From Prostheceraeus crozeri (Eukaryota > Platyhelminthes > Polycladida > Euryleptidae), in the NCBI GenBank assembly GCA_907163375.1, contig CAJQUW010009247.1, positions 248,001-312,000 on the forward strand: DNA of 64,000 nucleotides, read 5' to 3'. Below, one piece after another: positions 45,710 to 59,413 of the stretch (position 1 is its first letter; every line of letters begins with the position of its first letter). The notes beneath the pieces are model-generated. The model was not told the DNA's origin and did not search any database. It was given only the letters and a program-made list of their open reading frames with translations. The translations under genes and the position numbers were made by a program.

Positions 45710-48700
45710 CTGAAAGTAAGGAGAAAACTTGAAAGACTCATACTAAGCAATGAAGAAATCAGGAAGGAGTTAGAAATCGTAGGAACCGCTTTAAAAACGG
45801 CCGCCGAAAAACGACGAAGTCATTACTTTAAATATTGGTGATATGAAAAGTTATACATACCGAAAAATACCTCCATAGATGCATCCGTGCAATTTTTTTC
45901 AGCATTTTAGGGGTAGAAAATCCTTACTGTCATAAATATTTATATATACTACTTTTAGTGTTTCTGGTGACCACTTTTAAAAGAGCGGTCCTGAGATTTT
46001 TCTGAGAACGACTCAAAATATGTTGATGAAGTGAGAGAATAGATTTCTAAAGGGCTTCTTTGTGGTAGAGAGCTTTTGGCACAACTAATTTTGAAATAAT
46101 AACATTTGTACACTGCGACAGCCTTTTGAAAAAGTTTTACCATATCCAAACGGTTTTACCATATCCATATCCAACTCACAAAGTACTTGAATGACGCACA
46201 GCCACGGGCATTGTAGATGGTAGTGCACTCTTTACGTTATTGATTTTATTTCAATTAATGACTTTTTGGTACTTTTTGGCCTTTACGACAAGCTCTGCCA
46301 AACACAAACGGTTCACACGGCTCTCAAAATTGAATGACATGTACTCTATTGTATATAGGGCCATACTTTATGCGTGAAACACTAAATCTCGGAATGAGAC
46401 ACTACATGAGCAGCTCGATTCTTCTACCAAATTCACAAAATTTTGTTGCTTGGTTAGTCTTTCAGCTACTTATCGTCTATTGGTGTCATAACTTTATAAA
46501 TAAAATAATTGAATTTTAGATGAATTCTAAGAGTTTTATAAGCATTTACATATGAAGAATGTATTTAAGATACCTTGCTCACTTTTTGGCATTTTAGGCC
46601 CATTGACTTGATGAATAGCAAAATGTGCTATTTTTTGTTTTTGTAGCACAAATGTGTTGTACTTCCAAAACAAAAACAAATGCATAATTGCTGTAATCAG
46701 TCTGAAAGGATGCCTAACAGTTAAAATGTCAATGGCCTTTTGTTGGATAGTGCTCGATCACACTCATGATTGCCTACGGCGTCGGGCTTTTCATATAAAT
46801 CAGTCGTATCGAGACTTCACACTATCTTTTGCTCTCAATCAATGCTGCAAGCCTATCATAGTCCATGTTCATACTTAATACCATAGAAATCCAACTCTAC
46901 AATAATACAGAACTAGAACGATGGTCATGTATATTAGAAACAGTGAAACGTCGTGGCCATGCGTTGTCCAGAAAACGCTGTCTGAACGATGGCGGCTTCC
47001 ACTGGTTGACAATTCTTTTCTATGATATTCTTTTCCCCAATCTAGATAGATAATCGAAAAAAGTATATCAGAAAGCCGCTACAGCTAAAATTTTCCCCTT
47101 GGAAGCAAGTGCAAACTTAATAGAGTCTCCTAAAAGTCACAAGCCTGGAAAGACCGGCAAAGAATGCAACTGTTTGCCATATTGCACTTTCCGCCCTTGA
47201 AAGTGAGAGGGTTCATAGTCAAGAATCAAGGTGTTCTCATTTTGTGTACAAAAGCATTTTGATAAAGTATCATAAAATATGCCCCCTTGCGACAAATATC
47301 TGCAGTAATTGCATGTATCACAAATTTGATTCTTCGTGTGATCTGCACAGCAATATTTGCCTGACTAAGCGGCTGAAATGACCATCAACAAGCAGCCGCT
47401 GTCCATTCTAGTCTCACTAACTTAAACAAAGCGAAAAGTTGGGTTTCTTTGCCTAATACCATACCGAAATTCAAGGGCAGACAATTTCTGTGAGAACAAT
47501 CAAACATCCTTCCCTGTCTTTAAAAATGCTCTATATAATGAGCATTTCAGGTACTGGGATGCAGCCCAAATGTTAATCAAAGCAAATTGTTTGAAATAAA
47601 ATTTAGTCCATTACGATCAATACTTCACAGTTCTATGTAACAATTTTTGGACTTTCGGAAAATTTACTTCATTATCCTTGAACTGGGTACTTCTATTCTT
47701 CCCCCACATTTTTGTTGCTGACACGCGCTAGTGTTGCATCGTCAGCGATCTTTTCTTGCTCCTATCTTCTCTTGCAGTCTCACTGCTGTCGCAAAAACGT
47801 TGAGTGCAAAATTCCTCTGGTTAGTAGTAGTTTCACAGCACTTATGCTTTGTAGTTCACCCTAGACAACAATCTACAGAATTCATGATCACTGTATCTTG
47901 GATTCCAAGGCACCAAGCCTTCATCCCAATGTTCAAGTAAGACTTCTCAGCGGTGTTGTACTATCACCCAGTGACAGATCAAGTCCATTCTAAATCCAAT
48001 GTGACTAAGTTTGACGAAATTTCATGTAATTGGAAAAATTTTAAAAATGTGGGTGAGGGGTGGCAAGGAAAGAATAGAAGTACCGTGGAGCTCAGTCAAA
48101 CAATTTCCAGAAGCTGTGTAGAAGCATTTGCATTTTAGAATTTGGATCCAATGGGGATTCCAACCCTGTCAACATGTAAACAGTTTGGTCGAACTGCCAC
48201 TTGATCTTCATTTGCGAGCGTCTGCTAATTGTGGATACCGGTGTAGACGATAAAGTTGACACACAAATATTTATTGAGCTGTATTACGCATAGAATTAGA
48301 CGGTCACCTTGTATTGCCTTTGATTGACAAGTGAATCATTGTATTCAACGAACGGCTCTCTATTCAAAGATGGATTCTCTAACACTCGCTAAGTTGACTG
48401 AACTGAGAAAGTTTTGAAGAACTTGATTTATTGAATGTAAAAAAACGTGATGCTTTTTGTTGTTATTGTTGCGATTACAATATTTTGCATCGTCTGACAA
48501 ACCTACATATGTAATAGATATACCGATAGCCTCAAAACATTGTTTGGTTGAACTGGTGTGCAAAATAGAAAGCCTGTAACACGATTGTCGTAACTTTAAT
48601 ACGCTGCATTATCGCATCATGATATGCACTACTAGACCTCATCATTTAAATATCTTTTAGTTTTCGCATCGACCTTTCTTAGCAATCCACAGTGTGATTA

Positions 48701-49922
48701 AGCGTTCAGGGATGTAATGTGCTCTCGAACTATGTACCTAATGGCCACGATTGTTTTTTTTATTTTTTTCGATTTTTTTTGATAAACGATGATGCCGTTA
48801 ATGGATCATAATTATTGAAAATATGCGTCTAGTTCAACGAAATCAGGAAAGAGCTCACTGTGACTGAACAACATTTGAATAGCATTGAAAAGCATTCTGA
48901 AGGACTTGACACCAGTCCACAAGTGATGAAAAAAAATTTTGTTCGGTCAATGCATTGGAATTCTCTTTCTATCAACCTTAAAAGGTTCCAGCAGACAGCT
49001 ACTGATTGTGCTTTCACCGCATTTGATTATAATAAAGTAAGCTGACACGCTTAAACGTGCAGCAATAAAATTCAGAGTTAATTGAGGCTACTTTAGATAA
49101 TAATCATTTTTTCAAGTCGAACGAATTAATTCTCTGAAATATTTCATCATCCTCCGATATGAATCTACAGATGTCAAACTGTTCTACGTGTTGTTGACTT
49201 AGCTTTGAAAATTGCGGGTGCATTTGCATGTTCATAGTTGCAGACATGTTTCAAGACTTTTACCTCAAGAACACACACTAACAGTCGTGTTGGGCTAAAG
49301 ATGTTTTGATAGAAAGTTTCTTAGATAATTATGCAGATGATGTAAATATATCTGACAGGGCAATCCAAAACGGCGATCCATCTCGGCTTCACTAATTTCT
49401 TACACAATCGCATGTAAATAATGGAAACATGACATTATTCAACTATTCGATAACGCCAATCGTTAGTTCTATCGGAGATTGGCAAAGCTGTCGCACGAAT
49501 TGCGCATGTTCTACATTCTGAAAGATAAAGACCAACTGAAAAGCGTTGGATACGAAAATTACACACAAATTGTTGCCAAATTCACATGCAATTTGAAATT
49601 AGCAATTGATACAAGATTCTCGTATATTTGCAGAGATTTGGTTTGCTTGCCATACTAAAATTGACTTCTTTTCGTGCATCTTCGTATGTGTTTGGAATAT
49701 AGCGGTACCAACAGCTCCCTCTGTGATTGGCTGACTAAAAACGGCAAACCAATATATCATATGGTAATACCCTTGTACTGGATACTCATACATGGTACTC
49801 AAAGGACTTTTCTCTAGCGTCTAAAACCAAAATTACTAACGAATTACTTGAACGCATTAGCTTAATATTTTTTGAAAAACGCAGTCGTTGTGTTTTGCGC
49901 TCCCGTGTCGAAGATTTGAAAG
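45710..49922. other. Intron 1, low part
   Basis: No exon or RNA recognised. A repeat related to 18655-18745 lies at 47345-47425. T-rich runs occur near 48750-48780. Confidence 0.45.
47345..47425 (+). repeat. Dispersed repeat shared with 18655-18745
   Basis: CGGCTGAAATGACCATCAACA and TAGTCTCACTAACTTAAACAA match the other copy. Class unknown. Confidence 0.55.
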
Positions 49923-50710
49923 CAGGGATGCGGAGTCCTATCATTTTGATAGGACTCCGACTCTGGGGGTTGATAGGACTCCGACTCCGGGTGGCCAGTA
50001 TATATAGCCTAGTTTTTTTTAAAAAAAACTGGTAACCTATATCATAGATAATTATAGGCTTACCTGAACCTATCTTTAGTGATCACTGCTGCATCAATTA
50101 TCAATCATACATCTTCTTCTTCTCTGAGATCTTGTTATGAGTTCAAAATACTTCAAAAGGCTTCTATCTCATACGTGAAATTATCAATCATTTTCGATGA
50201 AAGTTTATCAAATGTAGCTTTCAGTTGGATGCATAGGACTCGGCTCCTCCCATCTTGTTGATGTGTGCTTCACACGGTTTTTCTCCAGTCTCTACCAGGC
50301 AGGAAAATCACCCATCCTTCTCCAAAAGATATGAGTACACTTTTGATTTTAATATGCGCTTTAGAGAAGCCATCATACACGTTTAACGTGAGGGTAAGAG
50401 GTGATGTTCTCAAACAAACTATAGTATTTCATTTTTGTCTCTGATGTGACTTTTGGGCCGTAAGTGTGATCGAGGCTAGGAAGGCTTGTCTTCTCTATTA
50501 AATCACCGAGTGAAAAGATAATCCTTTTTTACTATCATGGTCCATTCCCTCAACTGTTACAAGCTTTGCATGCAGCAGTGTCTCTGTACTTTTGCTTAAT
50601 GGAGAAAGTTGACATCAAGACAGTGACAGCTATGCACGAGAATCAATAGTTTGTTTGTGCTATAACTCGGGTCTAGTTATAGGCCGGAGTCCGGAGTCCT
50701 ATCATTTGAT
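49923..50710 (-). mobile_element. hAT MITE with BED-finger relic, copy B (inverted)
   Basis: CAGGGATGCGGAGTCCTATCA at the left end; the interior is the reverse complement of the copies at 12002 and 56679, including the BED-like segment near 50220-50400. The right end is degenerate (GGAGTCCTATCATTTGATAA) and loses the terminal CCCTG. Confidence 0.78.
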
Positions 50711-51501
50711 AAGTAAGGTAAGATATTATTTGATTTGACGGTAAGTGTACCGTCCATGTTATTGTCCCTGTCTTACACTGCATTTTATTAAGTTATGTTC
50801 CTGTGATTAACACCAGTTCCGCGTCAACACACGACTTAGAGCGGACGAAAGGCCTCGTGTTCTGATTTTAACTGTTACTTTGTCTTGAAATATATGAATC
50901 GGTCCTTTGCACTTGCTTTTCTATACAAATTATGCAGAGGGTCAAATTTCTTCAAGATATTGAGTTGTTTTGCTTTTTGACGGACTAGCTCTGAAATGAT
51001 TTTTATAGTATGCTTCACCAGTCCATGCACTCCCAAATTGTGACTGGAAACTTAAATCAGTGGTTGTGTCAAGGCTAGACCTGGACCTGCCTCATATGCG
51101 TCCAGCGTTCAATCTCTACCCATTCAATAGAAATCATTAAGATTTACTTGATGTATAGAAGGACGACGTGAGAGACTTTGACGAGAAAGGTGGCCTACCA
51201 GTTGACATTTTCCAAGTTGGATGAGATAGGTTAGTGGCGATATTTTGTTGAAGCTCAATAGAAATACTTTGCGATTTTCCACTTGATATGTGACATTCAA
51301 CATTGACATTTATACGTCTTTTGAAGTCATATAGGGTCACAAAAAGGCAAATTCTCAAGTCATGACATCTGTCACAGCTATTCGATTTCAAGTTCAATAT
51401 CATTACGATTCAGATTTCTAATGAACTTATTGGCGTGAGATTTACGAAACTCGATAGCATCAGTTGACAATAAGGCAATAGCAGAACATAGCACTTATGC
51501 T
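50711..51501. other. Intron 1, nothing recognised
   Basis: No exon or repeat recognised. Confidence 0.5.
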
Positions 51502-52110
51502 CAGTGGCGTAGCCAAGGGGGACATGTCCCACGAAATGAAATCTGAGCGGGAGACAATCTTTGTGTTTTACACGGGGGTATATTAATATCATTCTATGTC
51601 GATTTTTTAATTTATTAATGTGAGAATTTGAAATCCTACAGTAGCGCGCTTAGTTAATTTTCGCATGTCCCCTGTTGCGCAACGATCGCGAGAGATGTTC
51701 ATTTCTGTGAGTCAGATACTAGTTTTGCTGTCACGGACGTCTCGACATGGCTTGTAGCCAGGACACGAAACGAGTTTGGGTATATAAACACCTGGACTAT
51801 TTCACGTTTGCTTCCAATTACACTTGCATCGAATGATGAGCCACTTGTATTAAATCAATATTGTTAGAGCCTCGACTTCATTCTGCGCTTGTGGGTGTTA
51901 TCGATGATTTTGTATATTCTTGCATATACTGTATGATTTTATGCTAATCGTGTATCATGAATAATCAATAAAAGACAAAATCAGATCATAATCAAATCAT
52001 ATATAAATGAATATCAGGGCTCTTCTGATATACGAAATTATTAAGTATATGCATATATTAATTAAGTCACATGTATTGTCCCCCGAAAGTGAATCCTGGC
52101 TACGCGACTG
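51502..52110. mobile_element. Short TIR element, CAGTGGCGTAGCCA ends
   Basis: CAGTGGCGTAGCCAAGG at the left and CCTGGCTACGCGACTG at the right are inverted; GGGGGACATGTCCC and GTCCCCC follow inside. CAGTGGCGTAGCCA is a common hAT-type terminus. No target duplication is clear and no transposase is present. Confidence 0.72.
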
Positions 52111-55020
52111 GATGAAGCGGTGTTTATTTATGATGCATTGAACTCTCTGCACTCTTGCTAACCATTCAGCGCATGTAGGAATGAAAATGGGATTAATGTA
52201 ACTCGGACACATGGAAAAAAGATGATTGCCTAATTGCTGCTCGAAGATTGAACAAAGTTGGTTTCATTTTTCCATTCATTCAAATTATTGAAGGGATCAA
52301 GAGAGTGAATAGACTCGGGATCATTTTGGCATGAAAAGCGGAAAAAGAATTCACACTTTTTCTAAAAGTGTTTCTAAATACTACTTAGTTGTTATTTACT
52401 AAAGTGTGAAATAATATACCAATATTTCAGGTCATTGTCAGAATGACAATTCATAATAGTCCTAATTCATAGGACTAGCTGCGATATCTTTTTCTACACA
52501 AATGGAAGTTATTGTGATGGAATTCATTGCACGATGAAATGGGTTTCTGTTATCTCTGCTCTGTATTGATGTCAACTATATGATGCACTGCGAAGATATA
52601 ATTTAGACTTAGAGAGGGTCTGTGACAGTTTCTTTCTCTTCATTAACATTCAATTTTGACTTATATTTCAATTACACACATTTGCAACAAAATTCAAATT
52701 CGAAAAATTGTGCGAGCTTAATTTATTTTTAAATGATTTGTCAATAATGATTGTTATTTGGTCAACATCAGTTTCAATTCTCAGAAAGTTGCCTTATCAT
52801 TGCGATTGATTATCGTGCAGTGAAGTTTGTTTTCTCAATCACTATGCAGATCTTAAGTGAAGTCCGAGGCACAATTTTTTATTCCATTGCGATTGAACTT
52901 TCCGATCCAAGGAACTGAAAAAGCTATTTTATGCTTATCCGCATATGAGGGCAGCTACCTTTAATATTCTTCACGTATGTAGTGTTGAAAAATGATTATG
53001 TGAACTTAAAACATGAACTTCAACCCATCAGACGACGGACGCATAAAAACATCAACATGAGAATTTAAGTGATCATTTACATTATGAAGTTATGAGATTT
53101 GAAGTTTTCGGAGTTAAAAGTATTCATGTGAATTTTCACAGGCTGCATTACACTGCATACAACATGTATTCATCTGGATAGATCTAGACTACTGGTGTAA
53201 GTGATATTGCTGGTGCAACTATCTGAACAAAAATGGCGATAATGCAAGGCCACGTGTAGACGTGTGGCTAATCATTCTTAAACTCAAATGCCGTTTTTAC
53301 CGCACTATAGCGCCAACTGCATATATGTCGTATACGAGTAGGTTTCCTTGAAAATTCATGTCTATCTGTGGTCACTAAAGAAACCAGATAATTCTATCGG
53401 TGATTGGATTCTTCAAAGCGAAGTAGTTGAATTTTCGATGATTTTGAGCTAAAAATTTCAACATCAGATAAAAATGTGTCAATTTACATTTGGAGATATT
53501 GGCAGAAAGTCAGGACGGTTTTTCAGTCCGTGTCCCCATGAATAATTTGACCAACTGACGCAACTGCACTCATAGCAGATCATGTAGCATATAATATTGA
53601 ATTTGATGTCGCAAATTGGCATAGGTGCTTTTTTGAAAAGGACTCAGATAATACCTTCTATATCCTGGCTTGCATAGAAATTAACACTGTCATAGAAACT
53701 AAATCTACTTCTATGCTGGCTTGTGTCACCTTGCGTCGTCATGACAACATTAAAAAATCTATGTCATTGATGTCTCATGAACTAATAGGGAAATTGTGTT
53801 TAAGTTAAGTAAAGCAGTAGTATGCGAATGTCAAACGTTTTAGTCCTAATTGCATCAGGGGGAATAAATAATTGTTTGAAAGTCTTCTTCAGTGACTTTT
53901 CCTAAATTTGTCCTGGCTTTCTCTGAGTGGTAGGTGTGTCTTTGTAGACTCAATATTTTAGCCACAGGATCGACATGTAAAAATTTACGACCACATTTTT
54001 TCGACATTTTGAAATTTCACGTCAATTGATAAATATTTTGAGTTTTAAGTTGATCTGCAACTTCTGTAGTGTGCCGGTTCGGGAAAGATGGTCAAGTAAT
54101 GATGTTAATTGATGCTCACATGCCTATTACCTCGTCATGATGACTAATGTTACGCATGTTCTATACATACTACTTACAGATACATATTCATAATTCAATA
54201 AGTGAGGTAATTACACAAACTTCTCTAGCAGTTCATACTCTAGCAGTTTACTCTAGCATGATTCATACAAAAATTTTCATGAAATTCTATGGACTATTTT
54301 AGATACAACTACGAACTTTAAAAAAATATGATTCCTTGAATTCTAGTGTTATTTATAGTAACAAGAACCGTTTGAAATGCAAAATCGACAACATCACCAG
54401 ACACAGCATGCTTTAACTGGGTTCTACAATAATTTTTATGAAATTCTGTCGACTGTTTTAGATAGAATTGCGGAATTTATAAAAGATGATTGTTTGAATT
54501 TCAAAATGCTATTTATAGTAACAAGATCAACATGGACTGAAAAACTGATACCACCATCGGATAGATCATGCCCAAAATAGGTAAACCTTAGTTTTGTACC
54601 ACGTACGTTAATGGCTTATAAGATCTTAGGGGTCATAATGACCCCCTAATACTTTACCGACAAGAAAAAGCCGCGAATAGCGATAAACGACTATCTTGAA
54701 AACTGACTGAAATTGATACGTCACTTGCATTGGAGAATCATCGACGATATATTTGCGACCGAACCTTGGATTAATGTATTGTTTACCGGTATATTATTAG
54801 ATTACAAGTTTACAAGTTATCTGCTGGTTTAGGTGTCCATGGTAGTGGTATATTTGTGTGTTTTGCCCTTACTTAGCAAGATGTATCTCAGTCGTAGAAA
54901 GACTATACTGTGATTTCTTTAACAACTCGATCAGACACATGTTCAGCATCAGAAATGTACTTTGCAATTATCTATGGACAATAATAACTTCAACACAATA
55001 CTGCTATTGCTCTCGTCGTC
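52111..55020. other. Intron 1, nothing firmly recognised
   Basis: AT-rich. Two related segments (54280-54370 and 54420-54530) share TTTTATGAAATTCTxTxGACTx and TTTTAGATA words about 140 bp apart, a possible degenerate tandem repeat. Confidence 0.4.
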
Positions 55021-55024
55021 TTGC

Positions 55025-55250
55025 TTTTTGAGTCACGGCATTTCTGTAATCAAATTGTTCAAGTTTGAAGACAACTTTCTATTCTATGCCTAGGTGAACG
55101 CTGGCACATTGCAATATCAGTCGTATGGCAAAGCCAGTATCCATAAACACAGAACAGCCTGTAGGGCGAGACGCAGTGTCTACGGCTTCCAAAGAATTTT
55201 TGTGCCATAATTGTTCAAATGTGAGGACATGCATTGAGTCTAAGCAGATT
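55025..55250 (+). repeat. Decayed tandem hammerhead-repeat units
   Basis: GTCACGGCATTT...AATTGTTCAAGTTTGAAGAC (from 55032) and GTCTACGGCTTCC...AATTGTTCAAATGTGAGGAC (from 55178) are two related units about 146 bp apart. The second is preceded by GAGACGCAGTGTC, a mutated form of the GAAACGCAGCGTC core at 30668-30680; CTGANGA is no longer readable. Consistent with an old Penelope or retrozyme-like tandem repeat. Confidence 0.45.
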
Positions 55251-55960
55251 CGTTTTCATTTTACATACAACAACTGCTACAAAGCTGAAAATTCTCGATT
55301 TATGATCAGCCGGTGGTTGAAAACAGCCATTATTTATCAGACTGTAAACGTAACATTGTTCATCAGCTTTGTGGTCTTGAGTGCAGGAGCGTGCTTACGT
55401 AGCAATCGGAAAGCTGAAATATTTATCGTAAATGTATGTATTTTACATCGAACTTAATATCTCGAATTCCTTTCAATTATCTCATATCAAGTATGATTAG
55501 GGCAATGTGGGTGGTCCACCTACAGAAATATAGCAGATTGCCATTATCTAAACAATTATTCCGACTCCTGCTGTCTTATGGAGGTATTAGTGCTTAATTA
55601 ATGCCTTTTGGCTGCTGCGGTTTAAATCTTCTGCTGTCTTGTTGAATTCAGTAGTATATACTATACACAGCAAATATCTATAGAAATTAGAATGCAAAAT
55701 TAATTTCGATACCTTTCTGCAGTCTGAACAAGAAACATCATAACCACCGATGCTGTTTTTTCGATAGTGATTATGACGTCATCAATCATCAAACTGTGAC
55801 GTCATCATTTGTACATGATATTAACAGATGTTTTCTGTAAAGCCTTTCTGTGAAGCTTAACTGATATTTTAGTTGTTCTCCTGTGGTGTTCTAATATAAG
55901 CCTTCCCTACTTTTCTTCTAAAACTGCAACATTTGTTGAACACAATCGGCTGAGAACTTT

Positions 55961-56650
55961 TATTCCGGTAGCCAGAGCGAGTTTCTGCAGGGAACGAGGC
56001 CGAAGATGAGACTTTCACAGAATGATGTACACCCTATGCCTACTACGAATCTGCGCACCTGACGAGTTCTAGTTAGTTCCTCTTATTGTCATACAGGATC
56101 AAAGAAAAACACATCCAATGGGACGCAGATTTTTGGTAAAAATCGATATTTTCTATGTTTTTTTCTATCAACTGAAAAATACTAAGTCTAGAGTCACAGT
56201 TTTCTGCATGATATGTCTTCGAGTCATTTTCCATCATGCGCATGTGATGCACGCGAGAATATGGCTAGACGTGGATAAAATTGCTCAGAATGTCTATGTC
56301 TGCCGACAGTGGAAGACTTGCCAAATCTGAATGTGTTTAGCTTCATAGACGAATGTTCATGAACATGATAAGAAATGACTTGAAGACTTATCATGAGGCA
56401 ATTTGGCGCTAGACTCGGTATTTTTCAGCTGATCAGAGAAAACATAGAAAATTTCATTTTAGACAAAAACTTCGATCTGCGTCGCATTGGATTAATATGT
56501 ATTTTTCTTTGATCTTGTCTGACAAGAAGAGGAACCAACTAGAACTCGGCAAGCGTGCAGATTCGTAGTAGGCATAGAGTTCCCATCATCCTGTGAAAGT
56601 CTCAATTTCGGCCTCGTTCCCTGCAGAAAGTCGTTGTGGCTGCTGAACTA
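55961..56650. mobile_element. Family F long-TIR MITE, copy 3 (uninterrupted)
   Basis: 690 bp with inverted arms of about 160 bp: GAGTTTCTGCAGGGAACGAG at left, CTCGTTCCCTGCAGAAAGTC at right, and both contain CAGAATGATGTACACCCTATG/CATAGAGTTCCCATCATCCTG. It serves as the reference copy for those at 3704, 13205 and 57433. Confidence 0.85.
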
Positions 56651-56678
56651 GTTCTTGAAAATCATAGCCTAAACATAT

Positions 56679-57384
56679 CAGGGATGTGGAGTCGGAGTCC
56701 TATCAAATGATAGGACTCCGGACTCCGGCCTATAACTAGACCCGAGTTATAGCACAAACAAACTATTGATTCTCGTGCATAGCTGTCACTGTCTTGATGT
56801 CAACTTTCTCCGTTAAGCAAAAGTACAGAGACACTGCTGCATGCAAAGCTTGTAACAGTTGAGGGAATGGACCGTGATAGTAAAAAAGGATTATCTTTTC
56901 ACTCGGTGATTTAATAGAGAAGACAAGCCTTCCTAGCCTCGATCACACTTACGGCCCAAAAGTCACATCAGAGACAAAAATGAAATACTATAGTTTGTTT
57001 GAGAACATTACCTCTAACCCTCACGTTAAACGTGTATGATGGCTTCTCTAAAGCGCATATTAAAATCAAAAGTGTACTCATATCTTTTGGAGAAGGATGG
57101 GGGATTTTCCTGCCTGGTAGAGACTGGAGAAAAACCGTGTGAAGCACACATCAACAAGATGGGAGGAGCCAAGTCGTATGCATCCAGCTTAAAGCGACAT
57201 TTGATAAACTATTATCGAAAATGATTGATAATTGATATAGCAATGATCACTAAAGATAGGTTCAGGTAAGCCTATAATGATCTATGATGTAGGTTACCAG
57301 TTTATTTTTTAAAAAAAACTTGGCTTTGTATACTTGCCACTCGGAGTCGGAGTCCTATCAAAATGATAGGACTCCGCATCCCTG
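56679..57384 (+). mobile_element. hAT MITE with BED-finger relic, copy C
   Basis: Best-preserved copy, 706 bp. CAGGGATGTGGAGTCGGAG and its inverted partner ending GACTCCGCATCCCTG both contain the TCCTATCA...TGATAGGA palindrome. Flanks AAACATAT and CTACATAT share six of eight bases, fitting an 8-bp hAT target duplication. Confidence 0.85.
57036..57224 (+). pseudogene. BED-type zinc finger relic of a hAT transposase
   Basis: Open frame of 62 residues starting MMASLKRILKSKVYSYLLE. The order SKVYSYLLEKDGGFSCLV, GEKPCEAHINK, SYASSLKRHLINYY follows a BED finger (aromatic start, Cys pair, then L..HL). The second Cys of the C..C pair is Glu and the last His is Tyr, so metal binding is probably lost. 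No catalytic domain follows before the element ends. BED domains give hAT transposases their DNA binding; here it survives in three non-autonomous copies, more broken in the other two. Confidence 0.5.
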
Positions 57385-57432
57385 CTACATATGATAGTGA
57401 TCTTGATCATCAACAACAGCTATGCGGCTTAC

Positions 57433-57690
57433 TAGTCCGACCGCCAGCCCAAGATGTTGCAGGGAACGAGACTTTCACAGAATGATGCACCTCTTGTGTC
57501 TACTACGAATCTGTGCGTCTGCAAAAGTCAGACAGCATTAAAGGAAACACATGCAAAACCAATGAGAAGCAGATTGAAGTCCTCGTTCAAATGTCATTTG
57601 AGAAGTATCTTTTCTGATATAGTGGAAAGTACTTTTCTAGAGCTATAACTTTTGGCATGGAATGTCTTCACGACGTTAACTTTAGGCCTG
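57433..57690 (+). mobile_element. Family F MITE, copy 4, left half only
   Basis: TAGTCCGACCGCCAGCCC, GCAGGGAACGAGACTTTCAC and GAATCTGTGCGTCTGC match the left arm and middle of 55961-56650. The right arm is missing, so the copy is truncated near 57690. Confidence 0.65.
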
Positions 57691-59413
57691 TATTCACGAA
57701 CTATGAAACTAACCACATTTAAATTTGAAATGTACAATTGGCACATTAAGTTATTTTGTGCCAGTATTTAGTAAATAGATGAATTCCCGGAAGAAAACTG
57801 CGATAAATAGAAAGTTTCAATGAAATATCGAGATATAGGACTTGTCACACAGACTAAAAGAATCACAGTCACTTGCAGTGAAAGTGAAATTTTGTAATTG
57901 AAATTCTAAATGACTGATTGCGATTCTCTTCGCATTATGAGAGATCTTTAGGTCATCAGAAGCAAGTTGCAATGAAGCTAGCCGTGTCAATATTGCCGAA
58001 GTAAGATGCTGGCAGTGAAAGCCATAGACCCCGGGCACCCCAAACAAATTCCTGCAGATTTTTGAAATATTACTTTTCACAGATTATTACATCTTGTAAT
58101 TCCGCTGTGAATCCCTTCAGTCACTGATATTTACGGTGCACGGTGGTTAAATTTAGTGGCAGGCTGCCTATCAGTGGGAGAAGAGATTGATCAGATTGAT
58201 TTGTAGATGGAACACAACTCAAGCCTTCGTACATGAAATATGGTTCCAAGTTAGTCTGGAAAGATGTACTATGAACTTCAAAGTACATTCAAATGACTAT
58301 AAAGAACAAGGTCGACTTGCAGATACTTTCAGATTTCAAATATTCATGAAAATAAACAAAATTTGCTACTTTAGTGTGTCATCATTACTAAAAAATTAAA
58401 TAAGTAGTATTTGCATAATATTTGAATTTAGAATAATGTATTCATGTGTATGGTACAATAGATGATTGTGATTTGATTCATATTCATAAAATTGTGAACT
58501 CATATTGAAAGTTGATGTGTTTATTAAAAGTTATCATGCAATCATCTTGGAAAAGGTGACAAAATTTAGACCTTGAGAAAAGTACTTTCAAAATGGGACA
58601 TCGATTTTGCCTTTCACTAGACCAAACGATTTTTGATGAAAAGTTATAAAAACGCCAAAACTAAAAGTCACAATATCCGTAGTCAAATGCCTAAGCTTTC
58701 GAAAATGCGGCAGACTTAAATGTTTCTGTATTTTGTACTGCTATTTGAATATTTTGTTCGTCTTGTATCATGTTGGATATGCATATATGAACAACGGAGA
58801 CAGAGTTGAAATGACGCTTTGTATTCTGACCTGAGAGACAAAATATACATCAAAAATGGGAAAGAAACGTCATCCTCAATGCAGCTCTCGCGGGTAACAA
58901 CCCGTCATGGCGTCTTCAAAAGAGGTCTGTTACACTGCGTGTTGCTGAATATTACGAACATGCTGATTTTAAAAATGAATGATTTATTTCTGACTTTTGT
59001 CAACCGTCTGCACAGTCTTGATTCAAAATTTAGGCTTTTGTATTATGAGCTGATCTTTACGGTTTAAATAAGGATTTAAAGATAATCGAAATGCACAAAA
59101 GATTGTTGTCAAGTGGCATAAAGTTGACTGAGTTTAGAAGTTAGGTACTTATCATAAGGTCATTTTGAAAAATTCATGCAAGTGAATAAGAACATATAAT
59201 CAGAACTTTTAAATTCAACTTTTGGCTTTGTACATCGCTCACTGTTTAAGCCAAATAACAAACTGACAACTTTGAGGATTTGCAACTGTACATTTCGGGC
59301 ATTCTGATTTCGAGTAGTTTTTCTCAATGTTTTATACTTTTTACTAAAACTTTAATCTTTTATTAGACACAAGAACTTAGTCAAGACCAGTGTGCTACGT
59401 GATCTTTTCTTAC
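57691..59413. other. Intron 1, beginning; nothing recognised
   Basis: No repeat or exon recognised between the truncated MITE and the exon 1 donor. Frames at 58187 and 58819 have no motif. Confidence 0.5.

Noticed and set aside
57920-57970. CTGATGACC on the minus strand as a hammerhead
   Set aside because: No GAAA and stem III at the right spacing; only GCGAAGAG, which lacks the core layout.
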